A stretch of 64,000 bases of DNA from an uncultured Ruminococcus sp. (GCA_902798365.1 CADBWP010000020.1:16169-80168), one strand, 5' to 3'. Shown: positions 16,278 through 26,082, numbered from the stretch's first letter. Program-made: numbers and translations. The notes: generated by a model from the letters alone, not told the origin.

Positions 16278-17012
16278 TTAATCTTTTGTTTCTGTTAATT
16301 CAAGGAATATGTTTTCCAAAGACGCCTGCGACTTGTGGGTCGCCTTAAGCTCTTCAAGAGTGCCGTTGTATAAAAGCTCTCCGCTTTTGATGATGCATAT
16401 CTCGTCGCAAAGCTTTTCCGCCACCTCAAGCACGTGGGTGGAGAAAAATACGGAATTGCCCTTTGACACGTGCTCGCGCATCATCTGCTTAAGCTCAAAC
16501 GCCGACTGCGGGTCAAGTCCCGTCAGGGGCTCGTCGAGGATCCAAACGGACGGATTGTGTATAAGCGCACCCATCACCATTATCTTCTGCCTCATTCCGT
16601 GAGAATACGACAGTATCGAGTTTTTGAGCGAGTCATATATACCGAAGCGTTTGGCATAGTCCTCAATAAATGCGGCTCTGCCCTGTGCAGGTGCGTCATA
16701 AATATCCGCCATGAAATTCAGATACTCAATGCCGCTCAGCCGCAGAAAATGGTCGGGGCTGTCGGAAACATAGCCAAACTGCAGCTTTGCCTTTTTTCCG
16801 TCCTTGGCAATATCAAGCCCGTTTATGCTTATGGAACCGCTTGTAGGCTTTATAACGCCGGTTATCGCCTTGATGGTGGTGGATTTACCCGCACCGTTGT
16901 GGCCGATAAAGCCGGTGATGGCGCCGTCCTTTGCGGTAAACGATATGTTGTTTACAACGGTTTTATCACCGTACTTCTTGGTGAAGTTTTGCACACAAAT
17001 CAGACTGATCAT
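16278..17012 (-). CDS. ABC transporter ATP-binding protein
   Basis: 244 residues with all ABC ATPase motifs: Walker A GHNGAGKST at about residue 40, signature LSYSHGMRQK (a variant of LSGGQ), Walker B VWILDEPLTGLDP, and a downstream H-loop STH. It powers the permease two genes downstream. The start is the ATG at 17012, with GAAAGGAG just upstream; an in-frame start at 17099 lies upstream of the promoter and is rejected. A near-consensus promoter lies at 17029-17057. Confidence 0.92.
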   Translation of the reverse strand: MISLICVQNFTKKYGDKTVVNNISFTAKDGAITGFIGHNGAGKSTTIKAITGVIKPTSGSISINGLDIAKDGKKAKLQFGYVSDSPDHFLRLSGIEYLNFMADIYDAPAQGRAAFIEDYAKRFGIYDSLKNSILSYSHGMRQKIMVMGALIHNPSVWILDEPLTGLDPQSAFELKQMMREHVSKGNSVFFSTHVLEVAEKLCDEICIIKSGELLYNGTLEELKATHKSQASLENIFLELTETKD

Positions 17013-17028
17013 CTCCTTTCTTTTTTGT

Positions 17029-17057
17029 ATTATATCAAAGAGAACCCAAAAAAGCAA
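17029..17057 (-). promoter_or_regulatory. Promoter of the ABC exporter operon
   Basis: On the minus strand TTGCTT (17057-17052) and TATAAT (17034-17029) are 17 bases apart, about 17 bases before the start codon, so the leader is very short. Confidence 0.75.
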
Positions 17058-17091
17058 GTGGATATGTGCACAAAAATCTGTTATCCCGACC

Positions 17092-17133
17092 AAAAACACG
17101 CCCTGCGTATCTTGTTCATACGCGGGGCGTGTT
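17092..17133 (-). terminator. Hairpin terminator of the 17.2-17.8 kb gene
   Basis: AACACGCCCTGCGTAT pairs with ATACGCGGGGCGTGTT with one mismatch; on the minus strand the stem runs into TTTTTGG. Confidence 0.8.
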
Positions 17134-17158
17134 GCAATCAGCTTTTAACCGAATGTGT

Positions 17159-17830
17159 TCAGTTTTTGTTCAGCATTTTTTTGGCGCTGTGAAGATAGTT
17201 GAGGTAGAGTATATACTGCGCGACCGACAGAACCATCGAAGCAATTGACAATGCGATCACAAGGACTCTGTTGAAGTCATTGTCGCGGAACACGCGAATA
17301 ACAAACAGATCGATTATATACAGGGTATAGACCATGCTGATCAGTCTGATGATAAGGGCGCCCTTTCGCACCATATCGGGTTCATGGCAGTTTGCAGACA
17401 TATTCATAATGCCCATCACAGAGAAAATGACAACTGCAAGGTGAGATACCTCGCTAAGCACGTTGAAAACCGTGCACAGCCAGCCGAGAAAGCCTGTCTG
17501 GTTAACTAAAATATTGGCGGCAAAAGAAAGAATAAAGCCGATGATTATGCAGTAGAGCGCTTTTTTGAAGTAGTCATCATCCTTTGACGCCTGAGAATAT
17601 CCTATGATACCCATGATAGCGCTGACTACGATAAGCACGCCTGCGGCAATGCCTAAAATAATCATGGGGATAGATGTCGCCGCAAAAACCACGTCGTTAT
17701 CATCCAAGTACGACGAATACGATACGACAGCTAAAATACCTGCTACACCGGTGGCGAGCGCTGCTATCAAAGAAAGGATTTCGGCGCTGAATATTTTTCT
17801 TACGCCTTTTGCTGCATTGGGAAATTTCAT
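17159..17830 (-). CDS. Unrecognised six-helix membrane protein (paralogue of the 43.4 kb gene)
   Basis: 223 residues with about six hydrophobic segments. I do not recognise the family. It is clearly paralogous to the protein at 43395-44078. Shared points in the same order are GYSQASKDDDYFKKAL / GYTRAAKDEPEFKKAV, MSANCHEPDMVRKG / ISAGCDRTDMVDRG, IDLFVIRVF / MDALVIRIF, and a C-terminal QYILYLNYL / QYVLYILYL. The ribosome binding site is AAGGAGAG. It is monocistronic here, whereas the paralogue heads a signalling operon. A sensory or scaffolding role is possible but not shown. Confidence 0.75.
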   Translation of the reverse strand: MKFPNAAKGVRKIFSAEILSLIAALATGVAGILAVVSYSSYLDDNDVVFAATSIPMIILGIAAGVLIVVSAIMGIIGYSQASKDDDYFKKALYCIIIGFILSFAANILVNQTGFLGWLCTVFNVLSEVSHLAVVIFSVMGIMNMSANCHEPDMVRKGALIIRLISMVYTLYIIDLFVIRVFRDNDFNRVLVIALSIASMVLSVAQYILYLNYLHSAKKMLNKN

Positions 17831-18141
17831 ATTTTTCTCTCCTTAAGTTATTTTATAATAAAACAGAAGCTGACGAACAGATACTGTTTATTACCGTTGT
17901 CAAAACTGCCTGTAATAACAGATATAATAATAACACAAAAACTATAAAAAATCAATTAAATTCTTCTAACGAATTATAAAAATTCCAAAACACTACCGTA
18001 ATAATCTGACGGTATTTCGATTGTATGACGGTGATTGGCAGGGGAGACCCATCCGACAGCGTAAAACAATAAGGGAGCCCGCGAGAGGCTCCCTTAAAAA
18101 TGAAATGAATTTTTTGTATGAATGTGATCGTCTGTAGCTGC
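17831..18141. other. Intergenic region between the membrane protein and the bifurcating complex operon
   Basis: About 310 AT-rich bases. It contains the upstream region of the 17.2 kb gene, for which I see no clear -35/-10 pair, and the terminator at 18071-18095. I see no convincing gene. Confidence 0.6.
18071..18095 (-). terminator. Terminator of the NuoE/NuoF/GltD-like operon
   Basis: A perfect 9-bp stem AAGGGAGCC/GGCTCCCTT with a 7-base loop lies 47 bases past the last stop codon; the minus strand continues ATTGTTTT. Confidence 0.75.
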
Positions 18142-20346
18142 TTAGTCCTTGATAAGCCCAAACAATTCCTCGCGGCTGAGTCCCGCATTTCTCGATACCT
18201 CGTCGCCGGGGATAACGCGGAGAACCTTTCCGTTGTAGCGCGACACAAGCACGCGTGCCTTTTTGCCGCCTATCTCAACAAATTCCTCGGTGCAGTTCTC
18301 GTCAAGGGGAACCTGCTTCTTAAGGCTCGACCTTTCGGTAAGAGCTCCCGTGGGGCAAAGCTGAACGCACAGACCGCAATTGTTGCACTTGGTTTGGTCA
18401 AGCGGCAGGGCAAACGCGGGCGACGGCTCTGTTTTAAATCCGCGTCCCATCAGTCCCAGCGCGTGAATATCCATAACCTCGCGGCAGCTTCTCACGCACA
18501 GACCGCACAGTATGCACTTTGCGGGATTGCGCTCGATAAACGCGTTTTCGTCGCGTGTGTATTTTTGCGGCATTTCGCCCTTGAAGCGGTCGGGGTCAAT
18601 GTCGTATCTCTGAGCCACGTTGAGCAGCTTGCACTTGTAGTACTCGCGGCAGCCGCACTCAAGACAGCGGCTTGCCTCCGCCTTTGCCTCGTCCTCGGTA
18701 AAGCCGAGCGAAACCTCGTCAAAGCTTTTGTTTCTGACGTCGGCGGGAAGCACCTTGGGCGTTATCCTGCTCTGCTTTTCGCGGTCGGAGTAATCTATGG
18801 TGCTCTCATCGCGCTTGCTGATATACGGAACCCTCGTGTCAAACGCCTGACCGTTAAGGTAAGCGTCAACCGCCCTTGCGCAGCGGTCCGCCTCACCAAT
18901 TGCCTCAATAGCAATCGAGGCTCCGCGGTTTGTGGCGTCGCCTATGGCAAACACGCCGTCAATGCTCGTGTTGAAGAAATCGGGGTCGGCTTCAATGTTG
19001 CCGCGCTCGTTCAGCTTAAGCTCGCTTACGTCGCCCTGAACAAGCTTTTGACCTATGGCGAGAATAACGCTGTCAACGGCTATTTCCTCGGTCTTGCCCT
19101 CAACCGGAACGGGTCTGCGCCTGCCCGAAGCGTCGGGCTCGCCCAGCTCCATCACCTGAAGGGTAATGGACTTTACCTTGCCGTTTTCGCCGTTGAAGGA
19201 CAGGGGATTGGTGAGGAACTTATAGATAACGCCCTCTTCCTCGGCCTCGTCTATTTCGAGCTTGTCGGCAGGCATTTCGTTGCGAGTTCTTCTATATACA
19301 ACATAAACCTCTTTTGCGCCCAGTCTTACGGCGGTGCGGCAGGCGTCCATAGCGGTGTTTCCGCCGCCGCAGATAGCAACCTTCTCGCCAATGTCGGGAG
19401 CATTGCCCTTGATAACGCCGCGCAAAAAGTCTATGCCGCCATATACTCCGTCCAGCTCCTCGCCCGGGGTGCGCATAGAGCTTGACTTCCACGCGCCCAC
19501 AGCTACTATTACTGCGTCGTTCTCGGCCTTAAGGCTCTCTATGGTGAAATCTCTGCCGAGCTTTGAATTATATACAAATTTTACGCCTGTTTTTTCTATA
19601 ATGGAAATTTCCTTGTCCAAAACCTCTTTGGGCAGTCTGTACTGGGGAATTCCGTAGCGCAGCATTCCGCCTGCCTTGTCCATCATGTCATAGACGGTGA
19701 CCGAGTGTCCCATAACGGTCAGGTAGTACGCCGCGGAAAGACCAGCGGGACCCGCGCCTATTACGGCAACCTTCTTGCCCGTGGGCTCCTTGCACTCGGG
19801 AACATAGCTGTCGCCGTTAAGGTCAACGTCGGCGGCAAACGCCTTAAGCTGAGCGATGTTTATCGGCTCCTCAACATTTTTGCGGCGGCACGCCTTTTCG
19901 CAGGGATGCGGACACACTCTGCCGATAGAAGCAGGGAGGGGGATGTTGTTCTTGATTATCTTAAGCGCACTGTCAAACTCGCCGTTGGCGATCATGCCGA
20001 CATAGCCCTGACAGTCGGTGTGAGCAGGGCAGTTGAGCTGGCAGGGAGCAACACAGTCGCCGTCGTGAGCCGACATAAGCAGCTCCATCGCAATTTTGCG
20101 CGACTGCACAACTCTTTCGCTCTCGGTGTTTACAACCATGCCCTCCATGACCTTTGCCGAGCAGGAGCGCAGCAGCTTGGGGATCCCCTCAGCCTCAACA
20201 ACGCACAGTCCGCAGGCGCCGTAAATCTCTACCGCCTTGTCATAGCAAAGGGTGGGAATATCAATTCCGTTGGCTCTTGCGGCCTCAAGTATCGTAGAGC
20301 CCTCGGGGGCTGTAATTTTTTTGCCGTTGATTGTAAGATTTATCAT
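18142..20346 (-). CDS. NADPH-type GltD-like flavoprotein fused to ferredoxin domains (StnC/NfnB-like)
   Basis: 734 residues. In order: a [2Fe-2S] ferredoxin-like domain (Cys34, 45, 48, 62), a cysteine cluster DCVAPCQLNCPAHTDC (97-112), a GltD-type oxidoreductase with FAD motif GAGPAG (about 198-203) and NAD(P) motif GGGNTAMDA (about 325), and a C-terminal pair of [4Fe-4S] clusters (CILCGLCVRSC and CNNCGLCVQLC). There is no hydrogenase H-cluster domain. With NuoE and NuoF homologues upstream it matches the three-subunit Sporomusa-type Nfn (Stn) electron-bifurcating transhydrogenase, which links NADPH, NADH and ferredoxin; that assignment is inference. AAGGAGGGCTGAAC precedes the start, 12 bases after nuoF. 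Confidence 0.82.
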   Translation of the reverse strand: MINLTINGKKITAPEGSTILEAARANGIDIPTLCYDKAVEIYGACGLCVVEAEGIPKLLRSCSAKVMEGMVVNTESERVVQSRKIAMELLMSAHDGDCVAPCQLNCPAHTDCQGYVGMIANGEFDSALKIIKNNIPLPASIGRVCPHPCEKACRRKNVEEPINIAQLKAFAADVDLNGDSYVPECKEPTGKKVAVIGAGPAGLSAAYYLTVMGHSVTVYDMMDKAGGMLRYGIPQYRLPKEVLDKEISIIEKTGVKFVYNSKLGRDFTIESLKAENDAVIVAVGAWKSSSMRTPGEELDGVYGGIDFLRGVIKGNAPDIGEKVAICGGGNTAMDACRTAVRLGAKEVYVVYRRTRNEMPADKLEIDEAEEEGVIYKFLTNPLSFNGENGKVKSITLQVMELGEPDASGRRRPVPVEGKTEEIAVDSVILAIGQKLVQGDVSELKLNERGNIEADPDFFNTSIDGVFAIGDATNRGASIAIEAIGEADRCARAVDAYLNGQAFDTRVPYISKRDESTIDYSDREKQSRITPKVLPADVRNKSFDEVSLGFTEDEAKAEASRCLECGCREYYKCKLLNVAQRYDIDPDRFKGEMPQKYTRDENAFIERNPAKCILCGLCVRSCREVMDIHALGLMGRGFKTEPSPAFALPLDQTKCNNCGLCVQLCPTGALTERSSLKKQVPLDENCTEEFVEIGGKKARVLVSRYNGKVLRVIPGDEVSRNAGLSREELFGLIKD

Positions 20347-20358
20347 GTTCAGCCCTCC

Positions 20359-22095
20359 TTACTCTTTCACTATCGCGCCGAACTTGCAGCTTTGATAGCA
20401 TTTACCGCATTTTATGCACTTTTCGGTATCTATAACATGCGGATTCTTGACCGTGCCGCTTATTGCGTTAACAGGGCAGTTGCGCGCGCACAGCGTGCAG
20501 CCGCGGCACTTGTCGGCGATTATTTTATATTCGATAAGGTCTGAGCACTCGCCCGCAGGGCACTTTTTGTCCTTTATGTGGGCTTCATACTCGTTTCTGA
20601 AATACTTTATGGTGGTCAGCACGGGGTTGGGGGCTGTCTGACCCAAGCCGCACAGCGCGCCGTCCTTTATTGAATAGCACAGCTCCTCAAGCAGCTCAAC
20701 GTCGCCGTCCTTGCCCTCGCCCTTTGTAATGCGGTCGAGCATTTCAAGCATACGCTTGGTGCCTATGCGGCAATGAATACACTTGCCGCAGCTTTCCTTG
20801 GCGGTAAAGTCGAGGAAAAACTTTGCCATGCCAACCATGCAGGTGCTCTCGTCCATTACGACCATGCCGCCCGAACCCATGATAGCGCCGGTCGCGCCCA
20901 GAGCCTTGTAGTCGATAACCGTGTCTATAAGCTCGGCGGGGATACAGCCGCCCGAGGGGCCGCCCATCTGCACAGCCTTAAAGGGCTTGTCTGTTTTCAT
21001 GCCGCCGCCTATGTCAAAGATAACGTCGCGCAGGGTCTTGCCCATGGGTATCTCAACAAGTCCCGAGCGCTTAACCTTGCCCGTAACGGCAAACACCTTG
21101 GTGCCCTTGCTGCCCTCGGTGCCCATTGCGGCAAACGCCTCGCCGCCGTTGTTTATTATCCATGCAACGTTTGCAAACGTCTCTACGTTGTTGATGTTGC
21201 TGGGTTTTCTCCAAAAGCCCGACTGAGCGGGGAAGGGGGGCTTAAGTCTCGGCATGCCTCTGTGACCTTCAAGAGATTCTATCAGAGCCGTCTCCTCGCC
21301 GCACACGAATGCGCCCGCGCCGGCTTTTATCATAAAGTCGCAGGAAAAACCGCTGCCGAAAATATTATCGCCGATAATGCCCTTTTCCTTTGCCTGAGCC
21401 AATGCGTTCTTCAGTCTTTTTATGGCAAGGGGGTACTCGGCTCTTACATAAACCACCGCGTGCTTTGCACCGATGGCATATGCGCCTATAAGCATACCTT
21501 CTATAAGGTTGTGCGGATCGCTCTCGATGACCGCTCTGTCCATAAACGCGCCGGGGTCGCCCTCGTCGGCGTTGCATATAAGGTATTTTTCGTCGCCTGC
21601 GCTCTGACGCGCTGCGTTCCACTTGAACCAGGTGGGGAAGCCGGCGCCGCCTCTGCCTGCAAGACCCGATGTCTTGATTATCTCAATAACCTCCTCGGGG
21701 CTCATGGCAAGAGCCTTTTTAAGGGCGCTGTAGCCGTCCTTCTCCATGTATTCTTCAATTTTTTCGGGATTGATAACGCCGCAGTTGCGCAGCGCAATGC
21801 GGGTCTGCTTTGTCAAAAACTCGCTGTCTTCGTCAGATACGACAAGACCTTCAACAGCGCTTTTGTCGCCGGTTTTTACAAACTCGGCAATAGCGGGCGC
21901 GTCGCTCTCGCTCACTCTTACAAGCCTTGTAAGAGCGTCGCCGTCATACACATCCACAATGGGCTCAAGCCAGCACATGCCTATGCAGCCCGTAATGGAA
22001 ACGTTTTCGGCCACGCCCGCGTCGGCAAGCGCAGCGCGAACCTTTTCGGCGCCGGCGGCTATACCGCAGGAGCCCTGTCCAATAACTATCCTCAT
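20359..22095 (-). CDS. NuoF/HydB-like NADH-binding flavoprotein subunit
   Basis: 578 residues. An N-terminal thioredoxin-like [2Fe-2S] domain (GQGSCG and GCIGMCW) is followed by the NADH/FMN domain with LAGRGGAGFPTWFKW (about 144) and CNADEGDPGAFMDR (about 175). A [4Fe-4S] site comes next (ESCGKCIHCRIGT, about 428), then two C-terminal [4Fe-4S] clusters (CRGCTLCARNC and CIKCGKCYQSC). This is the layout of HydB/HndC/StnB bifurcating subunits, longer than respiratory NuoF. It would exchange electrons with NAD(H) at FMN and pass them to ferredoxin-type clusters. The start overlaps the nuoE-like stop by 4 bases. Confidence 0.92.
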   Translation of the reverse strand: MRIVIGQGSCGIAAGAEKVRAALADAGVAENVSITGCIGMCWLEPIVDVYDGDALTRLVRVSESDAPAIAEFVKTGDKSAVEGLVVSDEDSEFLTKQTRIALRNCGVINPEKIEEYMEKDGYSALKKALAMSPEEVIEIIKTSGLAGRGGAGFPTWFKWNAARQSAGDEKYLICNADEGDPGAFMDRAVIESDPHNLIEGMLIGAYAIGAKHAVVYVRAEYPLAIKRLKNALAQAKEKGIIGDNIFGSGFSCDFMIKAGAGAFVCGEETALIESLEGHRGMPRLKPPFPAQSGFWRKPSNINNVETFANVAWIINNGGEAFAAMGTEGSKGTKVFAVTGKVKRSGLVEIPMGKTLRDVIFDIGGGMKTDKPFKAVQMGGPSGGCIPAELIDTVIDYKALGATGAIMGSGGMVVMDESTCMVGMAKFFLDFTAKESCGKCIHCRIGTKRMLEMLDRITKGEGKDGDVELLEELCYSIKDGALCGLGQTAPNPVLTTIKYFRNEYEAHIKDKKCPAGECSDLIEYKIIADKCRGCTLCARNCPVNAISGTVKNPHVIDTEKCIKCGKCYQSCKFGAIVKE

Positions 22096-22571
22096 ACTGC
22101 CGCCTCCCTAAGCTCTTTAAGAATCTTCTTTGTTTTTTCGGGCGTAAGGCTGCCGTATGTGTCCTCGTTTATCATCATAACGGGCGACAGCGAGCAGCAG
22201 CCCAGACATGCCACGCACTTAAGCGAAAACAGTCCGTCCTCGGTAGTTTGTCCGTCGTCAATGCCCAGCTCGTCCTTTATGGTCTGCAAAATCAGCTCGG
22301 ACGAATTTACGTGGCACGCCGTGCCCTGACACAGCATGATAAGATACTTGCCCACAGGCTCAAAGCGAAACTGGGTGTAAAACGTGCCCACGCCCATAAT
22401 CTCTGAGGTAGCTATGCCGGTCTTTTCCGAGATAAGCTCAATAGCTTCCTTGGGCAGATAGCCGTAAATTTCCTGAGTGTTTTGCAGAATGGTGATAAGA
22501 CTGCCCCTGACCGAGGCGTATTCGTTAAGCACGCCGTCGAGCAGCGACAGGTCGACTGGTTGTCTGTTCAT
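22092..22571 (-). CDS. NuoE/HydC-like [2Fe-2S] subunit
   Basis: 159 residues, the usual size of the 24-kDa-type thioredoxin-like ferredoxin subunit. The N-terminal helical part contains GYLPKEAIELISEKTG, and the cluster ligands are in LCQGTACHV (about 88-96) and KCVACLGCC (about 124-132). It is a partner of the NuoF-like protein encoded next. The ATG at 22571 is preferred because GGAGGAGAAAAC stands directly before it; an in-frame start at 22622 lies inside the promoter leader. It is the first gene of the operon. Confidence 0.92.
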   Translation of the reverse strand: MNRQPVDLSLLDGVLNEYASVRGSLITILQNTQEIYGYLPKEAIELISEKTGIATSEIMGVGTFYTQFRFEPVGKYLIMLCQGTACHVNSSELILQTIKDELGIDDGQTTEDGLFSLKCVACLGCCSLSPVMMINEDTYGSLTPEKTKKILKELREAAV

Positions 22572-22627
22572 GTTTTCTCCTCCAATGCAGTCTTGGAATA
22601 GGTTTTGCCGCGATATGTGCAACTATT

Positions 22628-22657
22628 ATTATATTACTTTTCACGGTATGCTGTCAA
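22628..22657 (-). promoter_or_regulatory. Promoter of the NuoE/NuoF/GltD-like operon
   Basis: On the minus strand consensus TTGACA (22657-22652) and TATAAT (22633-22628) are separated by 18 bases, about 57 bases before the nuoE-like start. Confidence 0.88.
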
Positions 22658-22689
22658 GAATAAAAGGATAATATCTTTCTTTTTTCGGC

Positions 22690-22727
22690 AAAAAGCGCAC
22701 TCCCGCTTACAAAAGGAGAGTGCGCTC
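22690..22727 (-). terminator. gdhA terminator
   Basis: GCGCACTC (22695-22702) pairs with GAGTGCGC (22718-22725); on the minus strand the stem is followed by TTTTTGCC, 15 bases past the gdhA stop. Confidence 0.85.
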
Positions 22728-22741
22728 AAACAGATTAATTA

Positions 22742-24206
<1,465 letters not shown>

Positions 24207-24235
24207 ATTATACGCCTAATTAATATGTTTGTCAA
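24207..24235 (-). promoter_or_regulatory. gdhA promoter
   Basis: Perfect consensus TTGACA (24235-24230) and TATAAT (24212-24207) on the minus strand with a 17-base spacer. Confidence 0.92.
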
Positions 24236-24591
24236 TAGTTTGGCGGTAATTTTTACAAAAAAAATTCAAAAATTTGCAGGATTCGGCTTTGATTCCTGCA
24301 AATCGCGGCAAAAAGCTGTTGGTAAATTTTTCCTTTATCGAAAAAAAGCATGGAGATTAAGGGTCGCCCGTCCGCAATGCCGCAATGCTTTATGAATAAT
24401 TCGCAAAGCGAAATTTCAATTTCGCCAACAGCCCCTCAGAGCCGCCCAAGGCGCACAAAACGCTTTGGGCAAGGGCGATTTTTCAGGGCGGCACAGTCCC
24501 TTACGCCGCCTTTTTATAGCGGTGTGCTTATCCTCAAAAAGACATGATTTCGTTTTCCCCGGAACGACCCGTCCGGCCCGAAATGTCTTAC
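24236..24591. other. Non-coding region between the gdhA and tRNA-Arg promoters
   Basis: About 355 bases without a credible gene. Overlapping short frames of 60-65 codons exist on both strands (24350-24547 and 24416-24598), but neither has a ribosome binding site or a recognisable product. The segment 24400-24540 is much more GC-rich than its flanks and contains small inverted motifs (TTCGCAAAGCGAAA), so it could be a decayed repeat. I cannot identify it. Confidence 0.4.
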
Positions 24592-24620
24592 TTGACAAAT
24601 TTCCGCTTTGATTATATAAT
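24592..24620 (+). promoter_or_regulatory. tRNA-Arg promoter
   Basis: TTGACA (24592-24597) and TATAAT (24615-24620) with a 17-base spacer, 13 bases before the tRNA. Confidence 0.92.
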
Positions 24621-24633
24621 AGTAATGCAATAA

Positions 24634-24708
24634 GCCTCCTTAGTTAAATGGATATAATAAACCCCTCCTAAGGGTTAGTTGTGAGTTCGATTCTCGCAGG
24701 GGGTGCCA
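24634..24708 (+). tRNA. tRNA-Arg (anticodon CCT)
   Basis: Acceptor GCCTCCT/AGGGGGT (with G-U pairs), anticodon stem AACCC/GGGTT around CTCCTAA (anticodon CCT), T arm GAGTTCGATTCTC and encoded CCA. Confidence 0.93.
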
Positions 24709-24713
24709 AGGCT

Positions 24714-24743
24714 CGGCTCTGACTGTGTCAGAGCCGATTTTTG
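24714..24743 (+). terminator. tRNA-Arg terminator
   Basis: A perfect 10-bp stem CGGCTCTGAC/GTCAGAGCCG with loop TGT, followed by ATTTTTG. Confidence 0.92.
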
Positions 24744-24764
24744 TATAAAGAAAGGGTGGATAAT

Positions 24765-25199
24765 ATGACTCACGGTGAAATTGCCGAGCAGCTTTTTTAT
24801 GAGGGCTTCAACTGCTCACAGGCGGTGCTTTGCGCGTTTGAGGACGTTACCGGGCTTGAAAAATCCACGGCGGCGCGGCTTGCGTCGTCGTTTGGCGGCG
24901 GTCTCGGCCGCATGAGGGAGGTGTGCGGCGCGGTCAGCGGCGCGGCTATGGTGCTGGGGCTTGCGAGGGGTTATTCCGACCCCAAGGCATATGAGGCAAA
25001 GAAGGCGCACTACCGGCTTGTTCGGGATTTTGCCGAAAGGTTCCGCGCTCAAAACGGCTCCATAATCTGCCGCGAGCTTCTCAAGGGCACGGGCGACAAC
25101 AGCGCTATTCCCGAAAAACGCACCCGGGAATACTACAGCAAGCGCCCCTGTCCCGAGCTTGTGCGGCAGGCGGCGGATATTTTAGACGAAATGCTGTAA
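24765..25199 (+). CDS. C_GCAxxG_C_C family redox-associated protein
   Basis: 144 residues with the family signature: an early NCSQAV cysteine (about 19), then EVCGAVSGAAMVLGLARG (about 46-63, the CGA..G core), a downstream ICRELL cysteine (about 98) and a late cysteine in RPCPELV (about 127). The conserved cysteines suggest metal or redox chemistry; the biochemical function is unknown for the family. The start is the ATG 24765, with AAAGGGTGGA 6-15 bases upstream. It follows tRNA-Arg by 57 bases, so expression may depend on read-through of that terminator. Confidence 0.85.
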   Translation: MTHGEIAEQLFYEGFNCSQAVLCAFEDVTGLEKSTAARLASSFGGGLGRMREVCGAVSGAAMVLGLARGYSDPKAYEAKKAHYRLVRDFAERFRAQNGSIICRELLKGTGDNSAIPEKRTREYYSKRPCPELVRQAADILDEML

Positions 25200-25211
25200 T
25201 ACATAAAACAC

Positions 25212-25250
25212 GGGGCTGCCGCAGGTTTCTCTGCGACAGCCCTTTGCTGT
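25212..25250 (+). terminator. Hairpin terminator after the C_GCAxxG_C_C gene
   Basis: GGGCTGCCGCAG pairs with CTGCGACAGCCC with one mismatch, followed by TTTGCTGTTT. A close relative of this hairpin stands at 26853-26886. Confidence 0.65.
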
Positions 25251-25265
25251 TTGGTTAATTATTCT

Positions 25266-26027
25266 TTAACCGGGAATTTGCTCGGTAACGTTAACAATGA
25301 TTTTGCCGTCTGCGTCAAAGTCATAGGTGCCTGCGGGAACAAGACCGTGGGTCTTTGCCTCTGTAACAAACAGGCTGCCGTTCTTATAAAGCTTGCCGTT
25401 CAGCTTAACAAAGTAGATGCCGCCGTCAACCTTAACCAGACCTGCGCCATTTACAAGCTCGCCGTCAACATAATACTTGCCGTCGATGATCTCGCCCGGA
25501 ACAACTATCTCCTCTGCGTTGAACACAGCGGTGTATTCGGCGTCTGCTGTCGCCTCAACAACCTCGGGATCCCAGCCTGCAAAGGTGTAGGTGTATTGCT
25601 CGTCTGCTTCCTTGGTGGGGTCAGCGTGTGTAGGCATTTCGCCGTCCTCAACCTCGGAGGTGTCAATAACGGTGCCGTCCTCGCTCTTTCATGTAATGGT
25701 GTGGGTTACGGGAGCGGGAGGTGTGTTATCGCAGGTAAGATTTACATTAAAGGTTACGCCTTCGTTTGTGACGATCGTACCGGTGACCGTTACGATATAT
25801 CCGTCAACAGCGACCGTGAGAGAACAAGTCTTAATCGTGTATGCTTCATCTTCGTAGGTGATGGAACATTCATCCATATCGTTTTCGGTGTATGTACCAT
25901 CTGCCTGTTCGGAATAGGCAGAAAGATACATTTCATCATCATTTTCGGTCATGGCAAGAATATGCAAATTCAAATAAAAAATCATGAATTTTATATTGAA
26001 AAAAACTATTTTTTGCAGTACAATCAA
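25266..26027 (-). pseudogene. Surface-protein fragment interrupted by an in-frame TGA
   Basis: Two consecutive open segments in the same minus-strand frame are split by one TGA at 25691-25689. Upstream the text reads THTIT, downstream [20 protein letters not shown], then [12 protein letters not shown]; this is an InlB/Flg_new-type extracellular repeat in which the TGA sits where a Trp (TGG) is expected. The C-terminal part has aromatic-glycine repeats ([20 protein letters not shown], then YDFDADGK) like those of Clostridia cell-surface proteins. There is no convincing signal peptide, and the upstream end collides with the budA promoter, so it looks like a 3' remnant of a larger secreted protein. 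TGA is an ordinary stop codon elsewhere in the window. Confidence 0.75.
25996..26024 (+). promoter_or_regulatory. budA promoter
   Basis: TTGAAA (25996-26001) and TACAAT (26019-26024) with a 17-base spacer, 58 bases upstream of budA. Confidence 0.8.
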
Positions 26028-26082
26028 AACAAGGCAGGTGTATTATTGCACAACCAATCGCAAAAACGGGAAGGAACGGAAA

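Noticed and set aside
18142-20346. [FeFe] hydrogenase HydA subunit
   Set aside because: The protein has a GltD-type FAD/NAD(P) domain and ferredoxin clusters but none of the H-cluster motifs.
24350-24598. Small genes of 60-65 codons between gdhA and tRNA-Arg
   Set aside because: Both strands are open over the same stretch, there is no ribosome binding site, and the composition differs from real genes here.
25689-25691. TGA read as selenocysteine or tryptophan
   Set aside because: TGA is used as a normal stop by many genes in the window, no selenocysteine element was recognised, and the gene is otherwise truncated.
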